DNA of 51,638 nucleotides, taken from contig PWYR01000073.1 in the NCBI GenBank assembly GCA_003567775.1, positions 1 through 51,638 on the forward strand, written 5' to 3'. Of the stretch, positions 8,132 to 16,923 are shown in pieces. Each line of letters begins with the position of its first letter. Within the stretch, counting starts at the first letter, position 1. The position numbers and the translations under genes were made by a program. This stretch comes from Ignavibacteriales bacterium (GTDB taxonomy: Bacteria > Bacteroidota > Ignavibacteria > T3Sed10-11). The notes under the pieces are model-generated. The model was given only the letters and a program-made list of their open reading frames with translations, was not told the origin of the DNA and did not search any database.

Positions 8132-8712
8132 TTTATTATCTCCTCACCGTATCGCTTAACAACTATATCCCGCAGGAGAGCACGTCCGCGGTATAGCCGT
8201 ACTTTAACGCTATTCCGGCTTATTTTCATAATTCGTGCAATTTTCTCAACGGTAAAATCTTCAATATAATATAAATGCATAACTGTCTTATATCGTTCGG
8301 ATAATTCAAGTAAAGCTTCTGCTACCTTTTCGATGATATCTTTATCCTCAAGAATTTTCATATCGGCAGCGCATCCGGCTGAATTCAATAATCTGTCTTC
8401 ATACCGGTCCTCGACTACCGAGATATCGACAAATGTTTTCTTCTTTCGCAACCGGGTATAGCACAAATTGTACAGAATTTTATACAACCACGTCGAGAAC
8501 TTAGCATCTCCCCGAAACGAATCAATGTTTGCATGTACTCTTATAAATGCATCCTGCACCGCTTCCTCTGCTTCTTCCCTGTTGTTCAATATCCCCAACG
8601 CAAGCCGCATACATCGGGGATGATATCGCCGCACCAACGCCTCAAATCCACTAACAATACCATCCTGTGCTTGTTTTACAAGTTCTTCATCGCTAAGCGA
8701 CCGTATATTCAT
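8128..8712 (-). CDS. RNA polymerase sigma factor, ECF (sigma-70 family)
   Basis: The 194-residue protein has only regions 2 and 4, as in ECF sigma factors. Region 2 (about 20-90) includes FEALVRRYHPRCMRLALG, EAEEAVQDAFIRVHANIDSF and FSTWLYKILYNLCYTRLRKK. Region 4 (about 135-185) has LSERYKTVMHLYYIEDFTVEKIA and the recognition helix ISRNSVKVRLYRGRALLR. It directs core RNA polymerase to a stress regulon that cannot be named from sequence. It overlaps the anti-sigma gene and follows two membrane-protein genes. No promoter copy of its own recognition site was recognised. Confidence 0.93.
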   Translation of the reverse strand: MNIRSLSDEELVKQAQDGIVSGFEALVRRYHPRCMRLALGILNNREEAEEAVQDAFIRVHANIDSFRGDAKFSTWLYKILYNLCYTRLRKKKTFVDISVVEDRYEDRLLNSAGCAADMKILEDKDIIEKVAEALLELSERYKTVMHLYYIEDFTVEKIARIMKISRNSVKVRLYRGRALLRDIVVKRYGEEIIK

Positions 8713-8724
8713 TTCTATCGATTA

Positions 8725-9396
8725 TCATAGTGTGCTTTCGCTTTCGTCGACTTTCGGCTGCATTGCGGCTGCAAAATAAAACACAAAGGGCAAGGACAAA
8801 ATAAAAACGGTCGCCATAAGCGTTAACGCCGGCAGCGGAATACCGAATACAATCATAGCAATAGTAATCTGCGTAAGTCCGATCGATCCAATCACCGGTA
8901 AGACTCCCACACCGCCGATGATGAACGACCACACTGCGCCGGAAATACGAAGCGACACGAGAAAAAGCAGCATCGGGGCAGTAAAGTAATAAGCAATATC
9001 AATACCAAAAAATGCGACCGAAACAATTGTGTAAAACAATAATATCAGAATCGCCCAGTATTTTAATTGCTTCTCTCCCGGATCGAGATTCATTAAATTT
9101 GCAATTTGGAAAATGAAAAATAACCCGACCAATCCGGAGGCAATGCCCATACCGATATACAAAACCGGATTTCCGATCCACGGGTAAAAAGTTCGCTCTA
9201 TAATCATCCCGCCAAACACGGGTAAAAAAATAAACACAACCTGGATAATCGTTAAGAACAAAATCTTTAAGAAAACGATCATAAATCCGAACGGATTGAT
9301 TTGTTTTATATCATGCCGTTCCGAAACACCGAAATATAATAATGCAATTAACGACAAGCCCAGCAGAAAAAACAAATACAAATCCGCTACGAACAC
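8725..9396 (-). CDS. Polytopic membrane protein of unknown function
   Basis: The 223-residue protein has about six hydrophobic segments (for instance LYLFFLLGLSLIALLYFGV, ILFLTIIQVVFIFLPVFGG and YWAILILLFYTIVSVAFFG), separated by short loops with few charges. No known family was recognised. It lies 12 bases upstream of the ECF sigma gene and downstream of a DUF6249-like gene on the same strand. It could be part of the regulated membrane-stress unit, but this is positional inference only. Confidence 0.75.
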   Translation of the reverse strand: MFVADLYLFFLLGLSLIALLYFGVSERHDIKQINPFGFMIVFLKILFLTIIQVVFIFLPVFGGMIIERTFYPWIGNPVLYIGMGIASGLVGLFFIFQIANLMNLDPGEKQLKYWAILILLFYTIVSVAFFGIDIAYYFTAPMLLFLVSLRISGAVWSFIIGGVGVLPVIGSIGLTQITIAMIVFGIPLPALTLMATVFILSLPFVFYFAAAMQPKVDESESTL

Positions 9397-9433
9397 GAAG
9401 TAATAACCTCTGTTTGGTTGAATGATTTATTCG

Positions 9434-9461
9434 ATACCGGACATTTTCCATTATCCGGTAT
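9434..9461. terminator. Hairpin after the DUF6249-like gene
   Basis: ATACCGGA and TCCGGTAT form an 8-bp stem with a 12-base loop right behind the minus-strand stop codon. The T run is on the plus-strand side, so on the minus strand it is a stable hairpin without a clear U tract. It could be a terminator or a processing structure. Confidence 0.5.
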
Positions 9462-9463
9462 TT

Positions 9464-9817
9464 TTAAACGATTTCCCCTTCCTTCTGCTTTTTCAGCGCA
9501 AAGCGGTAAAAAATCAACAATGCTATGCCAACACTTATCGGAATAAGTCCGATACCATATGGGGGCTCCACATCGAGAAAGAGTTCAAATAATAATGGAA
9601 GCGATATCCCGATACCCGCAAAAATAAGAATAAGTCCCCATTTTAAATAACCGTATGGTCTTAATTCTGATGATGCTGGATATAAATATTTTACGTCCTC
9701 TGTTACGAGACCCTTTTCTATCAATGCCATTCTTTCCAGATGCCGCGATCGAATCCGAGTATAAATCGGGATGACAATAGCTGAAAAAATTGCAATTATG
9801 ATTACTACATCTTCCAT
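9464..9817 (-). CDS. DUF6249-like small membrane protein
   Basis: The 117-residue protein has an N-terminal membrane helix (VVIIIAIFSAIVIPIYT), then the RHLERMALIEKG motif typical of DUF6249 proteins, then two more helices (LKWGLILIFAGIGISLPLLF and GIGLIPISVGIALLIFYRF). An AAGGAG ribosome site supports the ATG. Such proteins often occur near ECF sigma factors, as here, but no biochemical role is known. The family call rests on the RxxER motif and topology and is moderately sure. Confidence 0.72.
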   Translation of the reverse strand: MEDVVIIIAIFSAIVIPIYTRIRSRHLERMALIEKGLVTEDVKYLYPASSELRPYGYLKWGLILIFAGIGISLPLLFELFLDVEPPYGIGLIPISVGIALLIFYRFALKKQKEGEIV

Positions 9818-9878
9818 AACTTTTCTCCTTTCTGTTGACGAGTTATTTTACTATTAGACTACAGAAAGAAGCTTAAGG

Positions 9879-12122
9879 TTACAAAATTTTCAACCGGGCA
9901 AATTTGAGCATTAAACTTTTCTTCCCGGCTGAATCAAACATTACCACGGCCTTCATCAAATCGCCTCTTCCGCTGAGTGATAATACTTTTCCCCTGCCGA
10001 ATTCTTCATGTTCCACAAGAGAGCCGGTATGCAACTGCGGAACAACCTGAGATTCATCTTCATAGGAAAAATGTGATTCGGGGCGTTGGCTTTTCTTCCG
10101 TTTATTTTTTATCTGATCGACAGAAGAGGCTCCTAAGAATGCACGACGTTTTTCGTCTGTGGCTGCTCCATTGTTCCATCCGGCTGTTGCAGGTTGTTTT
10201 TGGTGAATAAATAATTCCGGTTCAATTTCATCGAGAAATCTGGAGGGTGTCGGATAGTAACCTTCACCGAACCGGTATCTGAACCGCGTATAGGTCATAA
10301 ATAATTTCTCTTTTGCACGGGTCATACCCACATAACACAATCTTCGTTCTTCTTCCAGCTCATCGTTTTCGGGATTTCCGTTGTACAACGGAAAGAGTCC
10401 ATCCTCCATCCCTACCATAATCACAACCGGAAATTCCAGTCCCTTTGCGCTGTGAAATGTCATAAGCGTAACACTATTACGGGAATCATTCCATTTGTCG
10501 ACATCGGCAATTAACGAGACTGTTTCAAGGAAATCCGCCAAATTTTTGCCGGGGTTTTCCTGGCAATACTCGGTTATTGCGGAGAGAAGTTCCTGTACGT
10601 TCTCCCATCGCGCGATCGATTCCGGCAATGCTTCTTGTTTGAAAAGCGTTAGTATTCCGGTTTCCTCTATAAATGAACGAGCAAGCTCGCTTGCCGACAT
10701 CTGCTCTTTCTCATATAAATTCCGGTATTTTTGAATCAATGAAATTAGTTCCTGTATACCCCGCCGGGCTTTACGATTAACACGCGGTATTTCATCTATC
10801 TGTTTGAGCGCATCGAATAAAGTAATTTGCGTATCCCGTGCAATGGTTCGTAATCGCTGAATTGTAGTATTACCGATGCCGCGCGGCGGGAAATTGACGA
10901 TCCGGATAAGACTCTCATCATCGACCGGGTTCACAATTACTCGCAAATAGGCAATGACATCCTTAATTTCTTTTCTCTTGTAAAATTCTACTCCCCCGAC
11001 AATTGTATAAGGAATACCTGCCTTTCGCAATCCATCCTCTATCGAACGGGATTGTGCATTTGTCCGGTACAATATAACAAAATGATTGAAATCGCGTTTC
11101 GATCTTTGAAGCTCATCCTGTATTAACCGGGCAACGCGTGCTCCCTCTTCATGTTCGTTTATACATCCAAGGATTTGCAACGGTTCTCCCTCTCTGTTAT
11201 CGGTCCAGAGAGTTTTCGGTATACGTTGGTGATTGTTTTTAATGACGCTGTCGGCTGCGCGAAGTATTAACCGGGTCGAACGGTAATTTTGTTCGAGTCG
11301 GAAAATCCGGCAATCCGGATAATCCCGTTCAAAGTCGAGTATATTTCTGATGTCTGCTCCCCTGAACGCATATATACTTTGCGCATCGTCGCCGACCACA
11401 CAAATGTTCTTTCGTTTCTTTGCGAGCAGGTTCAACAACCGATATTGTGCATGATTGGTATCCTGGTATTCATCCACCAGAATGTATTCAAAATATGACT
11501 GCCACTTCTCAAGAACATCCGGATATTTCTGAAACAATATAATCGGTTTAACTATCAAATCATCGAAATCCATCGCGTTGTTTTGTTGCAGCCGATTGAT
11601 GTATTCGGAATAAACAGCCGCTGTTTTTTCATCAAATATAGATCGCGCTTCTTTTTTAAGTTGATCCGGTGTGAGTAATTTATTTTTCGCACTACTAATA
11701 GTATTTAATATTGCCTTAGGATGGAATTGCTGCTGCGAAATATTAAGATCGTTCATAATAGTGCGCACTAACGATAAAGCATCGTCGGTATCATAGATGG
11801 AATAGGAACGATCATAGCCGAGCACCTGCGCTTCCTGTCGGAGGATCCTTGCAAAGATGGAATGGAACGTTCCCATCCATGGTATTGCCTTCGGGGTCTG
11901 AACGAGCGAGTTAATACGCTCTTTCATTTCATTCGCCGCTTTGTTCGTGAAGGTAAGAGCAAGAATTCTTGCCGGAGGAATACCAAGTTGCAACAGATAT
12001 GCAATCCTGTATGTCAATACACGTGTTTTACCGCTTCCGGCGCCGGCGACCACCATTACCGGGCCGGTAGTTGCCTGAACCGCATCCTGTTGTGAAACAT
12101 TTAATTGCTGTAGCAAATTCAT
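9879..12122 (-). CDS. UvrD/PcrA-type ATP-dependent DNA helicase
   Basis: This superfamily 1A 3'-5' helicase carries Walker A GAGSGKTRVLTYR, VDEYQDTNHAQYRLL (motif II), GDDAQSIYAFRGADI (motif III), QNYRSTRLIL (motif IV), VTLMTFHSAKGLEF (motif V) and YVGMTRAKEKLFMTYTR (motif VI). Residues 690-747 (TGSLVEHEEFGRGKVLSLSG) form the C-terminal Tudor-like domain typical of PcrA, which contacts RNA polymerase. The track begins at a TTG at 12152; the ATG at 12122 (MNLLQQLNVSQ) fits the family start and gives 747 residues. It acts in nucleotide excision repair and plasmid/fork maintenance. PcrA and UvrD cannot be separated by sequence alone here. Confidence 0.95.
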   Translation of the reverse strand: MNLLQQLNVSQQDAVQATTGPVMVVAGAGSGKTRVLTYRIAYLLQLGIPPARILALTFTNKAANEMKERINSLVQTPKAIPWMGTFHSIFARILRQEAQVLGYDRSYSIYDTDDALSLVRTIMNDLNISQQQFHPKAILNTISSAKNKLLTPDQLKKEARSIFDEKTAAVYSEYINRLQQNNAMDFDDLIVKPIILFQKYPDVLEKWQSYFEYILVDEYQDTNHAQYRLLNLLAKKRKNICVVGDDAQSIYAFRGADIRNILDFERDYPDCRIFRLEQNYRSTRLILRAADSVIKNNHQRIPKTLWTDNREGEPLQILGCINEHEEGARVARLIQDELQRSKRDFNHFVILYRTNAQSRSIEDGLRKAGIPYTIVGGVEFYKRKEIKDVIAYLRVIVNPVDDESLIRIVNFPPRGIGNTTIQRLRTIARDTQITLFDALKQIDEIPRVNRKARRGIQELISLIQKYRNLYEKEQMSASELARSFIEETGILTLFKQEALPESIARWENVQELLSAITEYCQENPGKNLADFLETVSLIADVDKWNDSRNSVTLMTFHSAKGLEFPVVIMVGMEDGLFPLYNGNPENDELEEERRLCYVGMTRAKEKLFMTYTRFRYRFGEGYYPTPSRFLDEIEPELFIHQKQPATAGWNNGAATDEKRRAFLGASSVDQIKNKRKKSQRPESHFSYEDESQVVPQLHTGSLVEHEEFGRGKVLSLSGRGDLMKAVVMFDSAGKKSLMLKFARLKIL

Positions 12123-12224
12123 AATCAAAAAATTTGAAGAGACTCTAAACAACGGAATTTATCATCGCAAGGGATAATAAGGTAGGGAAAATCTCCGATG
12201 AAATCAATATCAAAAAATTACATA

Positions 12225-13187
12225 TTAAAAATCTGTTGCAATCAGTGTGCCATCCTCATCAAACGTAATCCGGAGTACAAAGGGCGCTCTCGATGGGGCA
12301 TTGAATCGCTTCGCAAGGCGGGGGTTGAACACAAATTGAAGATCGTAGTATTCAACGACATGATTCCCGTCATCGTATTGATAATAATCATATACCGGCA
12401 GCCGGGCAAACCATTTGAAAAATTCGACTTCCCCGGTATTTCTTGCAGTATATATAAATTTGTTCGGCTCTATAAGCGGATAATCGAGAACGAAATACTC
12501 GTCCGGAGACTGGAAGGTATTTGTAAAAATTTGATAAGCGGCATCTTCGGTTTCTACCGCAACCATCCAGTTTGTTATTGCAAGCGGTTGGGGCAATACG
12601 ATCATTCGCTCGTATTCTATGCCGCGACCGGTAAAATAATCATCGGCTTTCGAGCGTACTATTTCCCGATTTGTAAAAGCGAGTAAAAAATATACAGCAA
12701 TAAAGGCGATGGCTCCCCACATTATTTTCCGCCGGTGATTTTTAAACTTTCGTCCGAGTATGAGGAATACAATCATCGAGCCGGTTAGCCACGGATCGAT
12801 AATAAAAATTAAATCAAGCGTATATCGAGCATCGGTAATCGGATAGAAAATCATTGTACCGAATGAAGTAATGAGATCGAAAAAGATATGTATCACGATA
12901 CCGATAAATGTATAGGTAAAAACCAACCTGAAATCAACACCTTTTACGGACAGCTTGAGAATCAATGCAACAAATGCTGCAAAAAACGGTGCGAACAAAA
13001 ATGAGTGGCTCAAACCCCGGTGGTGCTCCATATAGAATATCCGGTCGCCGAAAAACTGGAGTAGAAAATCGATATCAGGCAGATTCGCGGCAACAAGCAG
13101 TATCCAAAAAACTAACCGTGTATGATGCCGCTCGGGTCCTGCTTTCGATGCAAGCGCTCCCGTTAAGGTATGAGTGATATTATCCAT
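12225..13187 (-). CDS. YdjM-like membrane-bound metal-dependent hydrolase
   Basis: The 320-residue protein starts MDNITHTLTGALASK and has the family motifs ANLPDIDFL, EHHRGLSHSFLFA and HIFFDLITSFGT, whose His and Asp residues are the presumed metal ligands. About five membrane segments fill residues 25-190. A soluble C-terminal half (about 200-320) has beta-rich sequence and was not recognised. E. coli YdjM is SOS-regulated, but no LexA box was identified here. The substrate is unknown. It sits between the helicase and an MFS gene on the same strand, with only three bases to the latter. Confidence 0.85.
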   Translation of the reverse strand: MDNITHTLTGALASKAGPERHHTRLVFWILLVAANLPDIDFLLQFFGDRIFYMEHHRGLSHSFLFAPFFAAFVALILKLSVKGVDFRLVFTYTFIGIVIHIFFDLITSFGTMIFYPITDARYTLDLIFIIDPWLTGSMIVFLILGRKFKNHRRKIMWGAIAFIAVYFLLAFTNREIVRSKADDYFTGRGIEYERMIVLPQPLAITNWMVAVETEDAAYQIFTNTFQSPDEYFVLDYPLIEPNKFIYTARNTGEVEFFKWFARLPVYDYYQYDDGNHVVEYYDLQFVFNPRLAKRFNAPSRAPFVLRITFDEDGTLIATDF

Positions 13188-13190
13188 AAA

Positions 13191-14366
13191 TTATGACGTT
13201 GTGTTCGGATTCCTCATTGTAAAAGCCAGTAATAATCCCGTACCGCCAACAGCAGTAAGAAACAGGATCGCTGTCGTAAACCCGTAGGGCAACAGCAAGC
13301 CGACCATCACTGCTCCGACAAATGAACCGGAGAATTGAATTGTACTGTAAACACCCATTGCGGTCCCAACCACCTGCGATTGAGCTATTTTTCCAACAAA
13401 AATAGGTAAGATTGGTTCCATTATGTTCGATCCTGCAAATGCAATAATTGCTGCACCGGCAAACCACCATATATCACCCCCCAATATCATTCCTATTGAT
13501 CCGGCAAGAATAAGCACAAAGCTGAACATAATGCTCTCACGGGTGTATCCTTTGTCGGCAATCTTTGAAAAAGCAATCATGAGCACAATCGCCACAAGAA
13601 TCATCGGAAAGTAAACGTATGTGAATTCATTCATCTCCAACCCGAACCGGTCCGCAAGCATAAGCGGAAGGAGATAAAATAGTGCATTGATGGATGAATA
13701 CATCAACAAACCGGCGACATCGATTTTTAAAAGCTCCTTGTTTTTAAAGACGGAACCAATCTGAACCCGTGTGATGGTATTCCTACCCGTTGACGGCGAT
13801 TCCTCGTGAATGAAAAAAATTAAATAAACGGTAATAATGAAACCCAAAGCACCGCTCAGGAAAAATAGCAGATCAATACCGTAAGCGTGGGCAAGAATCG
13901 GTCCGGCGATTACTCCGATACTGAAAAAAATACCGATCGGTGCCCCGATCAATGCGGTGACAAAATTCCGATGCCGGACATCGATGGTGTCATTAATAAA
14001 TGCGAACACCGTCGCGGTGACGGCGCCTCCTCCCTGAAGAATTCTTGCGGCAATGAGCGATTCGATCGTCTGGGCAAAACCTCCAAAAATTGAGCCGGCG
14101 CTGAATATCAGCATACCGGTAACAATCATTCGTTTGCGACCGAACCTATCCGAAGCGATGCCGTAAGGTATCTGGAATAATGCCTGCGTTGCGCCGTAAC
14201 CGCCGACTACAATGCCTATAAGGATTGTCGATTCGGTAAGCGTTTGACCATGTATTGCGATAACCGGAATCAGCAGCGATAAACCGAGGATGCGAAACGA
14301 CACAACGAGAGCCATTCCGGTAATAAAACGGATGTGATAAGCTGATAAGCGCGGAATGTTTTTCAC
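13191..14366 (-). CDS. MFS transporter (TetA/drug:H+ antiporter-like)
   Basis: The 391-residue protein has twelve hydrophobic segments. It carries motif A (YGIASDRFGRKRMIV) between helices 2 and 3 and a motif C-like segment (LIGAPIGIFFSIGVIAGPILA) in helix 5. These are marks of the 12-helix drug/proton antiporters, including TetA-like efflux pumps, in the inner membrane. The substrate is not predictable. The stop codon lies three bases before the YdjM-like start and the gene follows an O6-alkylguanine methyltransferase by five bases, so all three are probably co-transcribed. Confidence 0.9.
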   Translation of the reverse strand: MKNIPRLSAYHIRFITGMALVVSFRILGLSLLIPVIAIHGQTLTESTILIGIVVGGYGATQALFQIPYGIASDRFGRKRMIVTGMLIFSAGSIFGGFAQTIESLIAARILQGGGAVTATVFAFINDTIDVRHRNFVTALIGAPIGIFFSIGVIAGPILAHAYGIDLLFFLSGALGFIITVYLIFFIHEESPSTGRNTITRVQIGSVFKNKELLKIDVAGLLMYSSINALFYLLPLMLADRFGLEMNEFTYVYFPMILVAIVLMIAFSKIADKGYTRESIMFSFVLILAGSIGMILGGDIWWFAGAAIIAFAGSNIMEPILPIFVGKIAQSQVVGTAMGVYSTIQFSGSFVGAVMVGLLLPYGFTTAILFLTAVGGTGLLLAFTMRNPNTTS

Positions 14367-14371
14367 AGTAA

Positions 14372-14881
14372 CTAAATTATTATTGCTCCCTCAAGCCCCA
14401 GAAGAAATTCTTTTGTCTTTACACCGGCACTATATCCGACAAGCGCGCCGTTAGCGCCGATTACCCTATGGCAGGGTATAATAATCGGAATAGGATTCGC
14501 CGCATTTGCGCGAGCAACCGCCTGGTACGCTCTCGGGTTCCCCGATTTAATGGCAATATCTTTGTAGGTCATTGTTGTACCGTAATTTATCCGGCGAACA
14601 TTTCGCCACACTTTTTTTTGAAAGGGGGTGCCTAATTGATGTAATGCACAGTTAAACTTCGTCAGACGGCGGTTAAAATACCGATTAATTTCATCAATAA
14701 CCTGTTTATTTCGTGAACGATTCTCCGCTACTTCATCTTCGTCAAAGTGTTTATGCAACCACTGAAAAAAATCTTTCTTGGTTTCTTTGGGAATACTTAT
14801 TTTACAAACTCCGCGTTCTGTTGATGCGACATAAATGATACCGATTTTTGATTCGAAGGAGGTGCAGTATACTCTTGTCAT
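14372..14881 (-). CDS. ogt: Methylated-DNA--protein-cysteine S-methyltransferase
   Basis: This 169-residue suicide enzyme removes alkyl groups from O6-alkylguanine. The acceptor cysteine is Cys137 in IIIPCHRVIG. The upstream GTTMTYKDIA and AVARANAANPIP and the following LVGYSAGVKTKEFLLGLEG are all conserved and include the DNA-binding helix-turn-helix with its Arg finger region. The N-terminal ribonuclease-H-like domain is complete. There is no AdaA-type regulatory domain, so it is Ogt-like rather than Ada. It lies five bases upstream of an MFS gene on the same strand. Confidence 0.95.
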   Translation of the reverse strand: MTRVYCTSFESKIGIIYVASTERGVCKISIPKETKKDFFQWLHKHFDEDEVAENRSRNKQVIDEINRYFNRRLTKFNCALHQLGTPFQKKVWRNVRRINYGTTMTYKDIAIKSGNPRAYQAVARANAANPIPIIIPCHRVIGANGALVGYSAGVKTKEFLLGLEGAIII

Positions 14882-14981
14882 GGTTTATTTAACCGAAGCT
14901 TCAAAAAATATTGCGCGTAAAGGGAAAATAATATACGAAAGATATCGGATTACTGCAAATATATTTTTATAAATTATTCCT

Positions 14982-15794
14982 TCATTCTCTAAACTGGTGG
15001 TGCTCCGTAAAAAATTGTTTATATCCACGCTGCACGATTAAAACAGATGATATCATAACACTCGCAGCAATCATGTACATAACAACAATTTGATATTTTA
15101 CTGCTATAATCGGGCTGGCGCCGGACAATATTTGTCCAGTCATCATACCGGGTAGACTGACTATACCCACCGTCATCAAACTATTAATGGTCGGAATCAT
15201 AGCTGCACGAACCGCAGATGCAACAATATCGGAAACCGCTTCACGCGAAGTGGCGCCGAGGGACAAACGGGCTTCAATGAGCGCCCGTTTACTTCGAATT
15301 TCCGATGATAATCGCTCGGCAGCAAGCGCTACCCGCTGTTTTTCACCTACCGATAAGTCTACTGCATTACGGTTGAGAATATTATCGGATACATTTAGAT
15401 ACCGGAGAAGTTCCCTGCATTTATCCCCGAAGTAGGGAGTATCACTCATATTATTTTTCATGTGCTGCACTGCATATTGAAAATTCGACAAAACCGTGCC
15501 ATCGAACATAATCGGGATCTGGGATACATAGCCGACACGAGTACGAAGCGAACGTACATCGTATGTTGCAATATCTTTGCCGTGAAAGAGAATATCTCCG
15601 TCATCGGGATCGGTAAGCCGGTTAAATAACCGCAATAATGTCGTTTTCCCCGACCCGGACGGACCTAAGATGAGCTGCGGTTCTTTTCCGTTGATACCAA
15701 AATTGATATCGCGTAATACCGGTTCCCCGGACATGGAACTATCGGCGGTTTGTACCGGTTTTCTCTTTGTAACATGTTTAAATTCAAAAAGCAT
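14982..15794 (-). pseudogene. In-frame chimera: FetA-like ABC ATPase (N-half) joined to FetB-like permease (C-half)
   Basis: Residues 1 to about 157 are an ABC ATPase of the FetA/YbbL type: Walker A GPSGSGKTTLLR (44-55), Q-loop VGYVSQIPIMFDGT, and signature LSVGEKQRVALA. Directly after the signature, where Walker B and the D- and H-loops should follow, the sequence becomes the C-terminal part of a FetB/YbbM-type permease: AERLSSEIRSKR, LGATSREAVSDI, AAMIPTINSLMTVGIVSLPGMMTGQILSGA and VKYQIVVMYMIAASVM. Both halves are therefore incomplete: the ATPase cannot hydrolyse ATP normally and the permease lacks its first helices. The frame is open through the join (near 15312-15332). The best reading is an in-frame deletion across adjacent fetA-fetB, or an assembly artefact. 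A working fusion is unlikely. Confidence 0.85.
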
Positions 15795-15847
15795 AAATAA
15801 AAATACCTAACATATTCCTATAACGCAATAACAAAATGAGGTTTATT

Positions 15848-16435
15848 ATGCGATATTCTTACTTTCCGATAATTGTAATGTTACTATCACTTTTCACCGG
15901 CTGTTCGACTGATGACGCTCCCGGGGAAACAGACCCGCCGGCTGAGCTACACGACACTGCAGTAAATTCGGTTGCAGGCCTTACCTGGGAGGTCTCTGCG
16001 ATTTGGCGAGCTGAAAGACAACGACCGATGCGTGTTGCAACATACTCAACCCCATCTGCCGAGGGGGAACAGGATATGGGAGAAGTTGCAATTTTCTATT
16101 TCGGACCCGGTGAGGGTGGAAGCGTCGAAGCAAATATAGAGCGCTGGTTCGGTCAATTTGAACATCCCGATTTGACGCCGCAGGAATCTGCACCGCTGGA
16201 GTCAATGATCATAAACGGCATCCCCGTTACAATTGTGCGAACCTCGGGGACATACACGGCTGCCGCAGGACCAATGGCGCCGCAACAAGATGTCCGACCG
16301 GGATACATGTTAATCGGTGCAATAGCTGAAGGACCGCAAGGTGCAGTATTTTTTAAATTTACCGGCCCCGAGACAACGGTTCAGGAAGCTGAATCTGATT
16401 TTATGCGATTAGTAGAATCAATCCGCCGGCAATAG
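15848..16435 (+). CDS. Lipoprotein of unknown function
   Basis: The chosen start (ATG at 15848, four codons after the track's start) has GAGGT five bases upstream. It opens with a signal peptide ending in the lipobox LFTGC, so Cys19 is the lipidated residue and the protein of 195 residues is exported. An acidic linker (STDDAPGETDPPAE) leads to a compact beta-rich domain with GLTWEVSAIWRAERQRPMRVATY, MGEVAIFYFGPGEGG and VEANIERWFGQF, ending in a helix. No family was recognised. It is monocistronic and converges on another lipoprotein gene through a hairpin. Confidence 0.82.
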   Translation: MRYSYFPIIVMLLSLFTGCSTDDAPGETDPPAELHDTAVNSVAGLTWEVSAIWRAERQRPMRVATYSTPSAEGEQDMGEVAIFYFGPGEGGSVEANIERWFGQFEHPDLTPQESAPLESMIINGIPVTIVRTSGTYTAAAGPMAPQQDVRPGYMLIGAIAEGPQGAVFFKFTGPETTVQEAESDFMRLVESIRRQ

Positions 16436-16437
16436 AA

Positions 16438-16480
16438 AAACGAGAAGGTGAAGAGTTAGTTCATCTCTTCTCCTTCGTTT
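16438..16480 (-). terminator. Terminator between convergent genes, overlapping the 3' end of the minus gene
   Basis: AAACGAGAAGGTGAAGAG and CTCTTCTCCTTCGTTT pair around TTAGTTCAT with one mismatch and a two-base bulge. The right arm encodes the last codons (EGEE) of the minus-strand lipoprotein and is followed on the minus strand by CGTTTTTCTATT. It can also block the plus transcript. Confidence 0.7.
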
Positions 16481-16920
16481 AATGCGTCTACCCGTAGCGT
16501 CGCTACATATCTAAATTTTGATTCGGCATGATCCGATAATGGGTATGGATCTAATTGAAGCAATGTGATTCTATAACCCCAGAATTCCTTTTGCCGATGT
16601 CTTTGCTTACTGTAACGATCAACAAGACCGGGAATAGGAACCTCAACCAGGTCTCCTAATCGGTCTTCACGCTCAAGAGCAACGAGTATGACTGCTTCAC
16701 CGTCGTAAGCACAGAGAGCGTCTTCCGGACAGCGTGTATCTTTTTTCAGGTCAAGGAATCTAACCTCCGTACCATCCTCCAAGCTTACCGTGTGATCATA
16801 TACAACCCTGAATTCCTGCCCGAATGGTATGCCGGCGTCCGGGTCACCCGGAGTGCAAGAATACAACTGGAGTATGTACAAACTTAAAACAAGCGCTATT
16901 GCATATACATTAATTTTCAT
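16456..16920 (-). CDS. Lipoprotein with a paired-cysteine beta domain, unknown function
   Basis: The 154-residue protein has a signal peptide with lipobox QLYSC (Cys22). The mature part has VRFLDLKKDTRCPEDALCAYDGEAVILVAL near residues 54-82. This DxRCPxxxxCxYxG pattern recurs in small secreted proteins of unknown role and probably forms a disulfide. Two further strands follow and the tail is acidic. It lies three bases behind the STAS gene, so both are probably one transcript. No enzymatic motif is visible. Confidence 0.8.
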   Translation of the reverse strand: MKINVYAIALVLSLYILQLYSCTPGDPDAGIPFGQEFRVVYDHTVSLEDGTEVRFLDLKKDTRCPEDALCAYDGEAVILVALEREDRLGDLVEVPIPGLVDRYSKQRHRQKEFWGYRITLLQLDPYPLSDHAESKFRYVATLRVDALNEGEEMN

Positions 16921-16923
16921 AAT

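Noticed and set aside
12198-12686. Plus-strand ORF of 162 aa
   Set aside because: Antisense of the YdjM-like gene; no ribosome site or domain.
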